Shown: positions 28,419 to 37,044 of the stretch, piece after piece | Position numbering within the stretch: position 1 is the stretch's first letter | Layout of the letters: each line of letters starts with the position of its first letter | DNA from: RBC074 sp964470555 | GTDB lineage: Bacteria > Acidobacteriota > Blastocatellia > RBC074 | Assembly (NCBI GenBank): GCA_964470555.1 | Contig: CAYYDG010000028.1 | Location: forward strand, 33,114 to 97,113 | Reading direction: 5' to 3' | DNA: 64,000 bases | Position numbers and translations under genes: made by a program | Notes under the pieces: model-generated | Databases searched by the model: none | Told to the model about the DNA's origin: nothing | What the model saw: the letters and a program-made list of their open reading frames with translations, nothing else

Positions 28419-28742
28419 ATGGCCAAGACAAAAGACAAAGAACCGAGTTTTGAAACATCGCTCTCTTCCTTGGAGCAAATCGTCGCGCAACTGGAATCCG
28501 GCGAATTGCCGCTGGAGCGCGCGTTGGAACTGTTTGAAGACGGCGTAGCCTTGGCGCGTCGTTGTCAGTCGCAACTTCAGGACGCCGAACGCAAAGTGGA
28601 GTTGCTGCTGCGCGAAAGAGGCGAAATCAAGGTTGTGCCGTTCGATGCCAACGGTGACACTCAGCCAAACGAAACTGTTGCTCAGTCAGGGAAATCGAAT
28701 TTGGATGACGAAGAAGAATTCGACGATTCGATTCCGTTCTGA
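28419..28742 (+). CDS. xseB: Exodeoxyribonuclease VII small subunit
   Basis: 107 residues. The core SFETSLSSLEQIVAQLESGE followed by LPLERALELFEDGVALARRC is the full XseB helical domain. An acidic C-terminal extension (DDEEEFDDSIPF) ends in the Ile-Pro-Phe tail seen in many XseB and SSB-type proteins. It forms the nuclease complex with XseA just upstream. Confidence 0.95.
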   Translation: MAKTKDKEPSFETSLSSLEQIVAQLESGELPLERALELFEDGVALARRCQSQLQDAERKVELLLRERGEIKVVPFDANGDTQPNETVAQSGKSNLDDEEEFDDSIPF

Positions 28743-28774
28743 GAATCAAAGAGTACACAACAACGTTGTGCTTA

Positions 28775-28863
28775 ACCGCAGAGACGCGGAGAACGCTGAG
28801 GAAGCGCAGAGAGTTTTAGTGGATGCTCTGCGAAAACTCTGCGTCGCTCTGCGCCTTTGCGGT
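28775..28863. repeat. Imperfect palindromic repeat between convergent genes
   Basis: The left arm begins ACCGCAGAGACGCGGAG (28775 on) and carries GCGCAGAGAGTTTT. The right arm is AAAACTCTGCGTCGCTCTGC and ends TTTGCGGT at 28863. The arms pair as a long imperfect hairpin. The type, with its ACCGCAGAGACGC and CTCTGCG phrases, is one I recall as an interspersed repeat in many bacterial genomes. Translated, it yields the familiar spurious NRRDAENAEEAQR peptide. It probably also ends transcription from both sides. Confidence 0.75.
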
Positions 28864-28894
28864 GAAAAAGGGGCGGCTTAAACTCATTCATTAC

Positions 28895-30046
28895 TCAAAA
28901 CACCGACCGTTTTCGTGCGGCTTCTTTGGTCGCCAGCGAAAAGCGAGTTTCGACTTTGCCACATTCCAAAATGCGAGCAGCGGCATATTCACCCAGAGCC
29001 GGGCCGTGTTTGAATCCGTGTCCGGAGCCTCCGCCAACCAACCAGACATTTTCAAACTCAGGATGACAGTCAATCAGAAAATCGCCGTTCGACGTGTTTT
29101 CATACTGGCAAACGCGCGATTCAATCAGCGGAGCGTCTTTCATCGCCGGAAATCGTTCGGCCAGAAATTGGCGAACTTCATGCAACAACGTTGGCGAGAT
29201 CGTGCGTTCGGCGTTGTCTGGATCAATTTCAACGCCGTGCCGATCCAGCGCGATTTTGAATCCACGTTGTTCCAGATCAGGCAAGCCGTAAAATTCCGCG
29301 CCGAAATCAATCCAGGTAGGCATTTGGGGCGAAGCGAACCGGCTGTCTCCGGCGGGTGCGCCGAAAAAGAAAACTTCCTGCCGCGTGGGGTGAATTTTTC
29401 CGTGCAACAAATCGGGGAACAGTTTTGGCAACCACGTTCCGCATGCAAAAACAAATCGGTCGGCAATGATTTCTTCGCCGGTTGTTGTCGTCAGCGAATA
29501 AATCGTGCCGGAGCCGTCGGGCGGCAATACTGAAGCGACAAAAGTTTCGCCGCCTTTGCGAGAGAAATCGGCGACGACGGCTTGTACGGCTCGCCGCGCC
29601 AGCAATGCGCCGCTGTCCGGTTCATAAATCGCCCAGTTGACTTCGCCGAAATTGATTTGCGGATAGCGGCGTTCGAGTTCGTCGCGCGGCAGTTCTTCAA
29701 AACGAACGCCGACCGTTCGCAGTGTCTGCAACGTGGCAATGGTGTACGGATCGTTTTCGCGCGCCATCCACAACACACCGGTCGGCTGGAACAATTCGGG
29801 CTTACCGGTTTCGTCAAACAACTGTTGCCACAGTCCCAGCGAACGAAACGACCAGCGCGTGTAAATTTCCTCTGCGCCGTAACCCATACGAATGATGCGC
29901 GATTCTCCGCCCGAACTGGAACGGCTGTTGGCCGCGCCGTAAGCGTCAATCAGCGCAACGCGCAACCCCGCGCGTTGCAGCCAATGGGCCGTCCACGAAC
30001 CAAACACGCCCGCGCCGACGACGGCCACGTCGTATCGTTTGCTCAT
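28895..30046 (-). CDS. FAD-dependent amine oxidase, sarcosine/N-methyltryptophan oxidase type
   Basis: 383 residues. The dinucleotide fold is YDVAVVGAGVFGSWTAHWL, and a family-typical SSSGGESRIIRMGYGAE follows. The C-terminal CQYENTSNGDFLIDCHPE and VWLVGGGSGHGFKHGPALGE hold the Cys (CQYENT) that binds FAD covalently in monomeric sarcosine oxidase and SolA. It oxidises an N-methyl or secondary amine and releases hydrogen peroxide; the exact substrate is open. GGAGG lies 8 bases before the ATG at 30046. Confidence 0.88.
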   Translation of the reverse strand: MSKRYDVAVVGAGVFGSWTAHWLQRAGLRVALIDAYGAANSRSSSGGESRIIRMGYGAEEIYTRWSFRSLGLWQQLFDETGKPELFQPTGVLWMARENDPYTIATLQTLRTVGVRFEELPRDELERRYPQINFGEVNWAIYEPDSGALLARRAVQAVVADFSRKGGETFVASVLPPDGSGTIYSLTTTTGEEIIADRFVFACGTWLPKLFPDLLHGKIHPTRQEVFFFGAPAGDSRFASPQMPTWIDFGAEFYGLPDLEQRGFKIALDRHGVEIDPDNAERTISPTLLHEVRQFLAERFPAMKDAPLIESRVCQYENTSNGDFLIDCHPEFENVWLVGGGSGHGFKHGPALGEYAAARILECGKVETRFSLATKEAARKRSVF

Positions 30047-30073
30047 CAACAATTCCTCCGAAAATCAGTCTGG

Positions 30074-30104
30074 TTGCCGTCAAGCGCGGCGGTCGGACTA
30101 TAAT
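30074..30104 (+). promoter_or_regulatory. Possible promoter of the GGDEF gene
   Basis: TTGCCG (30074-30079) and a perfect TATAAT (30099-30104) are 19 bases apart, slightly long for sigma-70. They lie in the short divergent region between the FAD oxidase and the diguanylate cyclase. Confidence 0.4.
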
Positions 30105-30157
30105 GACCGCGCCTGGCAAAATCCAATTTGTCGGTTCTTCGCAGGATTCCATCAATT

Positions 30158-30922
30158 GTGAATGTTTCGTTTGCTCAAACTCTGGAACAGGAGCGCGAAC
30201 GGGTTTCGCGTCTGGTCGCAGATTGTCTGGCGCAACAACGTGACGCCAACCCAGACGCAACGTGGTTGACGGTCGGCGATTTGCGGCAAACGATTGAAGA
30301 CGTGTTGCATCGCCGGGCTGAAGAATTCAGCAAAGAACAATTGATCGTGTTGCAATCGGCGTTGCATGCGACGTTGGACGAACAGCTTCGCCAAACCGTG
30401 CAGCAATGGTACGACCGGCGGCTCAAGGCTTTGCTGGAACTGGCGCGCCACGATTCGTTGACCGGATTGTTGAATCGTGCGGCGTTTGATGCGCGATTGA
30501 ACGAAGAATTTCTGCGCGCGCGGCGTCACGGGCGCGAACTGGCGTTGGTCATGTTCGATGTGGACGGGTTCAAAGCGGTGAATGATCGGTTGGGGCATCC
30601 GGCGGGCGACAGAGTCCTGATTGACGTGGCGTGCGCGCTGCAATCGTCGTTTCGCCAGAGCGATGGCGTGTTTCGTTATGGTGGAGACGAATTCGTCGTC
30701 ATCTGCCCTGAAACTTCAGGCGCGGCAATTGAAAACGTTTTGCAGCGATTGCAAAGCCGGTTGCAAACCATTGACGGCGAAACAGGCGGCGTCAGCCTCA
30801 GTTGGGGAATCGCTGATCTGACGGCCGAGATAAACAACACCGCGCAACTCATCGCGCTGGCTGACAAACGGTTGTACGAATGCAAACAAAGACATCATCG
30901 GCGGAGGACGACTGCTCGATGA
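30158..30922 (+). CDS. Diguanylate cyclase (GGDEF domain)
   Basis: About 254 residues; the frame opens at a TTG at 30128, and the GTG at 30158 is preferred. The N-terminal 110 residues are helical without a known sensor domain (LEQERERVSRLVADCLAQQ). The GGDEF domain begins ARHDSLTGLLNRAAFDARL, has FDVDGFKAVNDRLGHPAGD, and carries an intact YGGDEFVVICPE active site. RQSD five residues before it is a canonical inhibitory I-site. It should make cyclic di-GMP with product feedback. The histidine kinase gene starts 10 bases later, suggesting a common transcript. Confidence 0.93.
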   Translation: MNVSFAQTLEQERERVSRLVADCLAQQRDANPDATWLTVGDLRQTIEDVLHRRAEEFSKEQLIVLQSALHATLDEQLRQTVQQWYDRRLKALLELARHDSLTGLLNRAAFDARLNEEFLRARRHGRELALVMFDVDGFKAVNDRLGHPAGDRVLIDVACALQSSFRQSDGVFRYGGDEFVVICPETSGAAIENVLQRLQSRLQTIDGETGGVSLSWGIADLTAEINNTAQLIALADKRLYECKQRHHRRRTTAR

Positions 30923-30932
30923 ATTTCTGGTC

Positions 30933-32807
30933 ATGATGAACGGTTCAGGTTTCAAAGCGGATCAACCTAAATTGGCGCTGACCTTTTCGGTGCTGGCTGT
31001 GGGGTTTGTGTTTTTGCTGACGCTGATCTGGTTGATCGGCACGCGCAGCGTAGCGGAATTGCAGGCCATCAGCATCATGGCCAGCGACATTTCGCTGGAT
31101 TACCAGAACCGATTGACGATGGCTGAACGGATTCGGGAAGAAGAAATCAACGTCGTGGCGCAGGCCAAACTGGTTCGCCCGACGCGCAATTTGCCGGTTC
31201 CAGTCGCTCCGTTCGGTGTGTCGTTGTATGAAGCGAAGCAGAGTTTCAGCAAGACGCTGGACGATTGCAAAAAGCTATGGGACGAACGCGCGCGACAACA
31301 AACCATCACCCAAACCGAAATCATGGCCTGGCGCGAAGTCGAATCGGCTTCACCGGATTTTTTGGTGGCCATCGAAGGGTTGGTGACGCTGGAAGAACGA
31401 AGATCGAATCCTGGCGTTGCCGCTCCGCCCGCAACCATACAGGTAAATTTCAACCAGGAAGCGTTCGTCAAGGCGCGCGACCGTTTGAACGACGCCGTCA
31501 CGCGATTGCGAAATGCGGTCATCAGCGACCGCGCGGAAATCCTGAAAAACATTGCCAGTAAACAGAGCATCGCCGCCGCCGAAGTCAGTCGCATGCGCTG
31601 GACGGCTTTCTTTTTAGGTGTGATTGTGGCGGTGGCGGTATTCAACGTCGCGCGCAAGCAAATACTGAAGTTGCGACAGGCGAATCGTTCCGCTCAGGAT
31701 GCGCAGGATTTTGCGCGCTCCGTGTTTGACAGCCAATCCAACGATATTCTGGTCATGGCGGAAAACGGCGAACTGCTGACCGTCAACCAGGCATTTTTCA
31801 AACGGTATCATCTGACGCCTGCCGAATTGCTGTTGCAGGATTATCGCGGCGCGTTGGCGCATCTGCCTGAAGTCGCGTTGTACATCCGAAACGTTCTGCA
31901 ACGATCCGACAAAAATTCCACTCACCGCGAACGCATCAAGGTCAAAACCAAACGTGTCATGCGCCAAAGCCAGGGCTTTCCCGCCGAATCGCGGTTGCTG
32001 GACGTGTATGTGTCGCCGTTGACGATTGACCGCGAAACTCGCGGGCGAGTCGTCGTTCTGGTGGATGTGACCGAAGAAGAACACAACCGCGAAGAGTTGC
32101 GCCGCAATCGAACGCTCAGCGCCGTCGGGCAAATTACAGCGCAGGTCGCTCACGAACTGTACAACCCGATTGGCACGATCAAATTGAACATTGATTTGCT
32201 GGACATGCAGATCAGCGACGACAACGAAGATTTGAAACAATCGGTCGCCCGGTTGAAACGTGGCGCGGAACATTTGTCCACGATCGTCACAGATTTGCGC
32301 TATCTGACTCGTCCACGCGATCCCGAACGCAAACCCACCGACCTGAACAAACTGCTGGACGAAGTGGTCGAACTGGCCAACGACAAACTGGATCGCACAC
32401 GCACTGAAATCGTTCGCCAATACACAGCCAATTTGCAGCCGGGACAATTCGATCCGCAGCAGCTTCGCAAAGTCTTTTTGAACTTGTTGATTAACGCTGT
32501 GGAAGCGTCTCCGCAAAACAGCCGCGTCGTATTGCAAACCTTCTTTGTGCCTAATGCTGAGGCGGTACGGTTTTCGGAATTCAACGGTCAGAATGGGGCT
32601 TTGGGCGTCAGCGTGGTGGATTTCGGCGCCGGGATGTCCGAAGAAACCAAAACCCGAATCTTCGAAGCGTTTTACACAACCAAAAAAAATGGCACGGGCT
32701 TGGGCATGATGATTACCCAGGAAATCATCAAAAAGCATGGCGGACGGATTGAAATCGAAAGCGAGGAAGGCGCGGGAACCAAGGTGAGTGTGTTGTTGCC
32801 GGTCTGA
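30933..32807 (+). CDS. Membrane sensor histidine kinase with PAS domain
   Basis: 624 residues. One membrane segment is at residues 10-36 and another near 225 (WTAFFLGVIVAVAVFNV), enclosing a helical sensor region. A PAS-like domain follows (FDSQSNDILVMAENGELLTV). The HisKA box is TAQVAHELYNPIGTIKLNI, with His in AHELYNP. The ATPase domain has FLNLLINAVEASPQ, DFGAGMSEETKTRIF and GTGLGMMITQEIIKKHGG. No response regulator is adjacent; the partner may be elsewhere, or signalling may link to the GGDEF protein encoded just upstream. Confidence 0.9.
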   Translation: MMNGSGFKADQPKLALTFSVLAVGFVFLLTLIWLIGTRSVAELQAISIMASDISLDYQNRLTMAERIREEEINVVAQAKLVRPTRNLPVPVAPFGVSLYEAKQSFSKTLDDCKKLWDERARQQTITQTEIMAWREVESASPDFLVAIEGLVTLEERRSNPGVAAPPATIQVNFNQEAFVKARDRLNDAVTRLRNAVISDRAEILKNIASKQSIAAAEVSRMRWTAFFLGVIVAVAVFNVARKQILKLRQANRSAQDAQDFARSVFDSQSNDILVMAENGELLTVNQAFFKRYHLTPAELLLQDYRGALAHLPEVALYIRNVLQRSDKNSTHRERIKVKTKRVMRQSQGFPAESRLLDVYVSPLTIDRETRGRVVVLVDVTEEEHNREELRRNRTLSAVGQITAQVAHELYNPIGTIKLNIDLLDMQISDDNEDLKQSVARLKRGAEHLSTIVTDLRYLTRPRDPERKPTDLNKLLDEVVELANDKLDRTRTEIVRQYTANLQPGQFDPQQLRKVFLNLLINAVEASPQNSRVVLQTFFVPNAEAVRFSEFNGQNGALGVSVVDFGAGMSEETKTRIFEAFYTTKKNGTGLGMMITQEIIKKHGGRIEIESEEGAGTKVSVLLPV

Positions 32808-32811
32808 AATG

Positions 32812-32899
32812 AAATCAAAAGTAAAAAGGCAAATACCAAAAATCAAAAGTTCGGAAGGCCTTCCATTTTTGCTTTTTGATATTTACCTTTTGATTTTCA
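32812..32899. terminator. AT-rich inverted repeat between convergent genes
   Basis: The left half (AATCAAAAGTAAAAAGGCAA, then GGAAGG) and the right half (CCTTCC, then ATATTTACCTTTTGATT) are largely complementary over about 40 bases with small offsets, around a GGAAGGCCTTCC centre. It sits between the kinase and nfu genes, which face each other, and overlaps the nfu stop codon. It probably ends transcription both ways. Confidence 0.6.
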
Positions 32900-33445
32900 G
32901 ACGGAGATCACTTCAATTTCGGGATCAACATCTTCTTTCAGCATGTGTTCGATGGCCATCAGCGTGCCTCCGATGGAACTGGGACAACTGCCGCAAGCGC
33001 CTTGATAACTGATCATCAGTTTCTTGTCGTGGAAACCGATGATTTCCAATCCGCCGCCATCGCCAGCCAAACCGGGACGAATTTTTTCATCCAGCACCTG
33101 ATTGATTTTGTCGAGCACAGGGTCTTCGCCGGGCGTGAAGGCAGGAGCTTTCGGCGCTTGCGCGGCAGCTTCCGACGCCGACGGAGCCGAGCGAATCGGT
33201 TCGGCCAGTTTTTTCAGCATGTCTTCCCAACTGACATCGTCTTCCTTGTTCACGGTGACGAACCGATCCATGTAAAACACAGACGTGACGTTGCCGACTT
33301 TGAACAGTGAATCGGCCAGCGGATCGGCTACTGCGGCTTCGGCAGTTTGGAATGAACGCGACGAACCGATGGTCACCGGTTCTTTCAGAATGAACTTCAC
33401 TGCGTTGGGATTGGGCGTGTATTCGATGTCAGCGATTTTGGGCAT
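32897..33445 (-). CDS. Nfu-type iron-sulfur scaffold or carrier
   Basis: 182 residues. The N-terminal Nfu_N domain (IEYTPNPNAVKFILKEPV; NVTSVFYMDRFVTVNKEDD) is followed by an Ala/Pro linker. The NifU C-terminal domain is KIRPGLAGDGGGLEIIGF, with the cluster-binding CGSCPSS pair. This layout is that of mitochondrial NFU1 and alphaproteobacterial Nfu, which pass 4Fe-4S clusters to client enzymes. A gene name is not given because several Nfu types exist. Confidence 0.93.
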   Translation of the reverse strand: MPKIADIEYTPNPNAVKFILKEPVTIGSSRSFQTAEAAVADPLADSLFKVGNVTSVFYMDRFVTVNKEDDVSWEDMLKKLAEPIRSAPSASEAAAQAPKAPAFTPGEDPVLDKINQVLDEKIRPGLAGDGGGLEIIGFHDKKLMISYQGACGSCPSSIGGTLMAIEHMLKEDVDPEIEVISV

Positions 33446-33539
33446 TGCTTCTCCTGCGATTGATTCGATTGTTTACAAGGTTGATGTAAATTGGATTATA
33501 GCCACCGGGCAGGAACTGGCCAAACGCCGTCATCCGACT

Positions 33540-33568
33540 TTGCCCTTCGCCCGGCGGTCATACATAAT
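33540..33568 (+). promoter_or_regulatory. Possible promoter of the YjbQ-family gene
   Basis: TTGCCC (33540-33545) and CATAAT (33563-33568) are 17 bases apart, 48 bases before the start codon. Pattern match only. Confidence 0.35.
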
Positions 33569-33615
33569 CCGCGCTCTCATTTTCGTCTCTATTTTTTTAC
33601 GGAAGGCTGTTTGGA

Positions 33616-34029
33616 ATGAAATCTCTGACGAAGTATCTCTTCTTCCATACGAAAAACCGTCGTGAGTACATCAACATCACGGATGAAGTCGCTCAGGCGG
33701 TGGCCGACAGCGGCATCAAGGAAGGCATGGCGCTGGTTTCGGCAATGCACATCACCGCCGCCGTTTATGTCAACGACGCCGAAGACGGATTGATCGCCGA
33801 CATTGACGAATGGCTGGAACATCTGGCTCCGATGCGCCCGGATTACCGTCATCACCAAACCGGCGAAGACAATGGCGACGCTCATCTGAAAAATCTGCTG
33901 ATGCATCATCAGGTCATCTTGCCGATCACCAATGGCCGGTTGGATTTGGGAACCTGGCAACAGGTCTTTTACGCCGAATTCGACGGCCAGCGACGCAAAC
34001 GACTGGTCATCAAAGCGATGGGCGAATGA
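33616..34029 (+). CDS. YjbQ family protein (UPF0047)
   Basis: 137 residues covering the full YjbQ fold. Conserved stretches are REYINITDEVAQAV, GMALVSAMHITAAVYVND, the His-containing YRHHQTGEDNGDAHLKN and LMHHQVILPITNGRLDLGTW. E. coli YjbQ shows weak thiamine-phosphate synthase activity that can rescue thiE mutants; the true role is unclear. The Ca2+/cation antiporter gene follows 57 bases later. Confidence 0.93.
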   Translation: MKSLTKYLFFHTKNRREYINITDEVAQAVADSGIKEGMALVSAMHITAAVYVNDAEDGLIADIDEWLEHLAPMRPDYRHHQTGEDNGDAHLKNLLMHHQVILPITNGRLDLGTWQQVFYAEFDGQRRKRLVIKAMGE

Positions 34030-34086
34030 CCGTCTGAAACAAACAATTTCATCTCCCAATTTTTACAAACCAATTTTACGATTCAC

Positions 34087-35283
34087 ATGAAACAACTAAT
34101 TTGGCTCATTCTGGCGGGCGCTCTGACCGTTCCGTGGCTGGCGCTTGCGCTGGTCGGCGACGGGCATCATCTGGCGCAAACCAATCCCACCATGGTTTCG
34201 ATTCTTTCCGGGGTGGCGATTATCGGCGCGGCGTTCATCTTAAGCTGGGGCGCGGAACTCGCCGAACGCGACATTCCGCGTTCGCTGGCGTTGATCGCGC
34301 TGGCGTTGATCAGCGTGTTGCCCGAATACGCGGTAGACCTGCATTTCGCCTGGGAAGCGGGCACAAAACCCGAATACAAGGCTTATGCCGTGGCCAACAT
34401 GACCGGAGCCAATCGCGTCATCATCGGCATTGGCTGGTCGCTGGTCGCCATCGTCTATTACTTCAAACACAAACAGAAAGAAATCCTGCTGGACAAATCC
34501 CAGAGTCTGGAACTCAGCGTGTTGCTGTTGGCGACGGTGTATTCACTGGTGCTGCCGCTGAAAGGCACGTTGTCGTTGATGGATTGCGCAGTGTTTTTCG
34601 CCATGTTTCTGTATTACGCCGCTCGGGCGGCGCGCGGAGAAAAGCACGACGAGGCTTTGGACGGTATCGCCGGATACCTGGATCAACGGCTAGGAAACGG
34701 CGCGCGGCGAACGGTTGTTTTGCTGATGTTCGCCTTTGCCGGATACGCCATCTGGTTGTCGGCGGAACCATTTGCCGAAGGCCTGGTTTCCACCGGCGAG
34801 CGATACGGCATAGACAAATTTTTGCTGGTGCAATGGCTGGCGCCGCTGGCGTCTGAATCGCCGGAAGGAGCCATCGCCATCATTTTCGCGTTGAAAGGCA
34901 AAGGTTCGACCGGCATCGGCGCGTTGATTTCGTCCAAGATCAATCAATGGACGTTGCTGGTGGGCGCGATTCCGCTGGTCTACGCCATTTCGGCAGGCTC
35001 GATGGCCGGAATGGAACTGGATCATCGGCAGAAAGAAGAATTGCTGCTGACTTCGGCGCAATCGTTGTTTGCAGCCATCGTCATTTCCAATTTTCGCTTC
35101 GCTCTTTGGGAGGCGTTGTTGTTGATGGGGCTGTTCATTGCGCAGTTTTTCTTTCCGCAGGAAGAAATCCGCTACGTTTTCAGCGGGTTGTACCTGGTTG
35201 CCGCGGTGATTTTGGTCGCCACTTCTAAAATTCGGCGACAGATGCTTTGGAATGCGCTGTTGTTTAGAACCAGCAGCCCTTGA
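34087..35283 (+). CDS. Calcium/cation antiporter family membrane protein
   Basis: 398 residues with about ten to eleven membrane segments in two halves. The first alpha-repeat carries ALISVLPEYAVDLHFAWE and NMTGANRVIIGIGW. The second carries LAPLASESPEGAIAIIFAL and GIGALISSKINQWTLLVG. These match the paired alpha-repeats of the CaCA superfamily of Na+/Ca2+ or H+/Ca2+ exchangers, with SESPE as the ion-binding Glu. The ion pair is not determinable. A perfect terminator follows. Confidence 0.88.
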   Translation: MKQLIWLILAGALTVPWLALALVGDGHHLAQTNPTMVSILSGVAIIGAAFILSWGAELAERDIPRSLALIALALISVLPEYAVDLHFAWEAGTKPEYKAYAVANMTGANRVIIGIGWSLVAIVYYFKHKQKEILLDKSQSLELSVLLLATVYSLVLPLKGTLSLMDCAVFFAMFLYYAARAARGEKHDEALDGIAGYLDQRLGNGARRTVVLLMFAFAGYAIWLSAEPFAEGLVSTGERYGIDKFLLVQWLAPLASESPEGAIAIIFALKGKGSTGIGALISSKINQWTLLVGAIPLVYAISAGSMAGMELDHRQKEELLLTSAQSLFAAIVISNFRFALWEALLLMGLFIAQFFFPQEEIRYVFSGLYLVAAVILVATSKIRRQMLWNALLFRTSSP

Positions 35284-35288
35284 ACAAG

Positions 35289-35317
35289 AAAAGGCCGGAC
35301 ATAACGTCCGGCCTTTT
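35289..35317. terminator. Rho-independent terminator
   Basis: A perfect 12-bp stem, AAAAGGCCGGAC (35289-35300) with GTCCGGCCTTTT (35306-35317), has a 5-base loop and flanking A and T runs. It lies between the antiporter and the convergent cystathionine beta-synthase gene and can act for both. Confidence 0.92.
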
Positions 35318-35340
35318 TCGTCAGTCGGTTTGGAGTTTCT

Positions 35341-36702
35341 TCAAACTTCTATGTCCAGCACGTCGTGCCGAGTGATGATGCCGACGATCCGCCCGTATTC
35401 TTCAACCAGAATCGCCGGGGATTCTTTCAGGTATTGTTTGGCGCGTTGCACTTCTACGGTTTCGGCCACCACCGGAAACGAAGCGTCCATCACTTCGGTC
35501 ACAGGAGCTTCGATCAATTCGCGGTTGTCCAGCAACTGTGTGACGACTCGGTTTTCCCGGACGCTGCCGACCGATTTGCCTTCTTCGATGACGGGCAATT
35601 GCGACAACCCGTGATTGTTCATCAAATCCAGCGCTTCGCCGACTTTGGCCGTCGGCGCAACCGAAACCAGCCGCAATCTGCCGGTGTTCAATTTCAAATC
35701 GTTCAGCAACCCGACGGTCATGCGTTCGTCGCCGAGCAATCGTTTTTCCTTCATCCATTCGTCCGAAAGGAATTTCGACAGATAACGTTCGCCAGTGTCG
35801 CAGATGATGAACACCAGAATATCGTTTTCGGTCAATGATTCCGCCGCTTTCAACGCCGCCCAGGCAATCGTCCCCGAACTGCCGCCGCAAAAAATGCCTT
35901 CTTCGCGTCCCAACCGCCGAGCCGTGTTGAACGAATCGCGGTCTGTGACGTTGATGATTTCGTCAATGTATTTCAGTTGGACGTTTTCGGGGATGATTTC
36001 CTGGCCGATGCCTTCCACCAGATAAGGCGACGCCGCCATCAGCTTGCCGGAATCCTTGAATCCTTTGATCGCCGAACCGAACGGATCAGCGCCTACGACT
36101 TTGATGGCCGGATTTTTCTCTTTCAGATACCGCCCGGTTCCGCTGATTGTGCCACCGGTTCCCATTCCGGCGACAAAATGCGTGATGCGGCCTTCGGTCG
36201 CTTCCCACACTTCGGGGCCGGTGGTGCGGTAATGCACTTCGGGATTGGCCGGGTTGGCGTATTGATTCGTCAAAATCGCGTTCGGAGTTTCCGCCGCAAT
36301 GCGTTTGGCGGTGTTCAGGTAATGATCCGGCGAATCCATTTTTGCCGCCGCCGGAACGACGATCACGTCCGAACCGAGCGATTTCAGATAGCGGACTTTT
36401 TCCTGACTGCATTTGTCGGTCATGACGAAAATCGAACGATAACCGCGCACTGAGCAAGTCAGCGCCAGGCCAATGCCTGTGTTTCCGCTGGTGGCTTCGA
36501 CCACGGTTCCGCCGGGTTTCAATTCGCCCAATCGTTCGGCGCGATCAATCATCGCCTGCCCAATGCGGTCTTTGACGCTACCGCCGGGATTGAGCGATTC
36601 GATCTTGGCCAGCATCAACGGCTTCAATCCGCGATTGAGTTTGTTCAATTTGACCAGCGGCGTTCCGCCAATCAGTTCCAGAATGTTGTTTTTGTAATTC
36701 AT
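35341..36702 (-). CDS. Cystathionine beta-synthase with CBS-domain pair
   Basis: 453 residues. The PLP domain has LIGGTPLVKLNKLN, the cofactor lysine in SLNPGGSVKDRIGQAMI, VVEATSGNTGIGLAL and VAGMGTGGTISGTGRYL. From about residue 330 two CBS modules follow (VGEALDLMNNHGLSQLPVIE; AILVEEYGRIVGIITRHDVL). This domain order belongs to cystathionine beta-synthase, making cystathionine from serine (or O-acetylserine) and homocysteine. Plain cysteine synthases lack the CBS pair. No transsulfuration partner is next to it. Confidence 0.92.
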   Translation of the reverse strand: MNYKNNILELIGGTPLVKLNKLNRGLKPLMLAKIESLNPGGSVKDRIGQAMIDRAERLGELKPGGTVVEATSGNTGIGLALTCSVRGYRSIFVMTDKCSQEKVRYLKSLGSDVIVVPAAAKMDSPDHYLNTAKRIAAETPNAILTNQYANPANPEVHYRTTGPEVWEATEGRITHFVAGMGTGGTISGTGRYLKEKNPAIKVVGADPFGSAIKGFKDSGKLMAASPYLVEGIGQEIIPENVQLKYIDEIINVTDRDSFNTARRLGREEGIFCGGSSGTIAWAALKAAESLTENDILVFIICDTGERYLSKFLSDEWMKEKRLLGDERMTVGLLNDLKLNTGRLRLVSVAPTAKVGEALDLMNNHGLSQLPVIEEGKSVGSVRENRVVTQLLDNRELIEAPVTEVMDASFPVVAETVEVQRAKQYLKESPAILVEEYGRIVGIITRHDVLDIEV

Positions 36703-36786
36703 TGGGTAATGTCAGAAAGGGAAAAGAGCACAAGACAATTTTGCGTGGTTGAGAAGTCTTATCAATTCAAGTGGCAGCTTGCAGAG

Positions 36787-37044
36787 TCAAATCAGTATTC
36801 CAACTTCAGAGCTTGCCTGCTCCTTCACCAAAGCCTCTGCCTGACGCGCCAACCGTTGGCGATGCTTTCGGAAAATAGCCCGCTCTCGTTCTTCTTCATC
36901 CAGCCGTTCCAGCCGCTCCACATATTCGCGGACTGCCTGTCGGATGAGTTGCGACCGGGTGCGCCGCGCAGGAGCGCTATCAGCCACGAAATGGTCAATG
37001 CGTTGAATAACATCTTCTTCGATTGCAATTGCTATGGTTCTCAT
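36787..37044 (-). CDS. Ribbon-helix-helix (CopG-type) antitoxin-like protein
   Basis: 85 residues. The start MRTIAIAIEEDVIQRIDHFV is the DNA-binding ribbon and first helix, followed by RTRSQLIRQAVREYVERLER. The charged C-terminal helix (DEEERERAIFRKHRQRLARQ) resembles the toxin-binding part of MazE- or ParD-like antitoxins. No toxin gene follows: the next gene on this strand is cystathionine beta-synthase, 84 bases on. It is either an orphan antitoxin or a free regulator. Confidence 0.8.
   Translation of the reverse strand: MRTIAIAIEEDVIQRIDHFVADSAPARRTRSQLIRQAVREYVERLERLDEEERERAIFRKHRQRLARQAEALVKEQASSEVGILI

Noticed and set aside
28633..28881. Small gene encoding an NRRDAENAEEAQR-type peptide
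   Set aside because: It is a reading through xseB's 3' end and a palindromic intergenic repeat, not a conserved protein.
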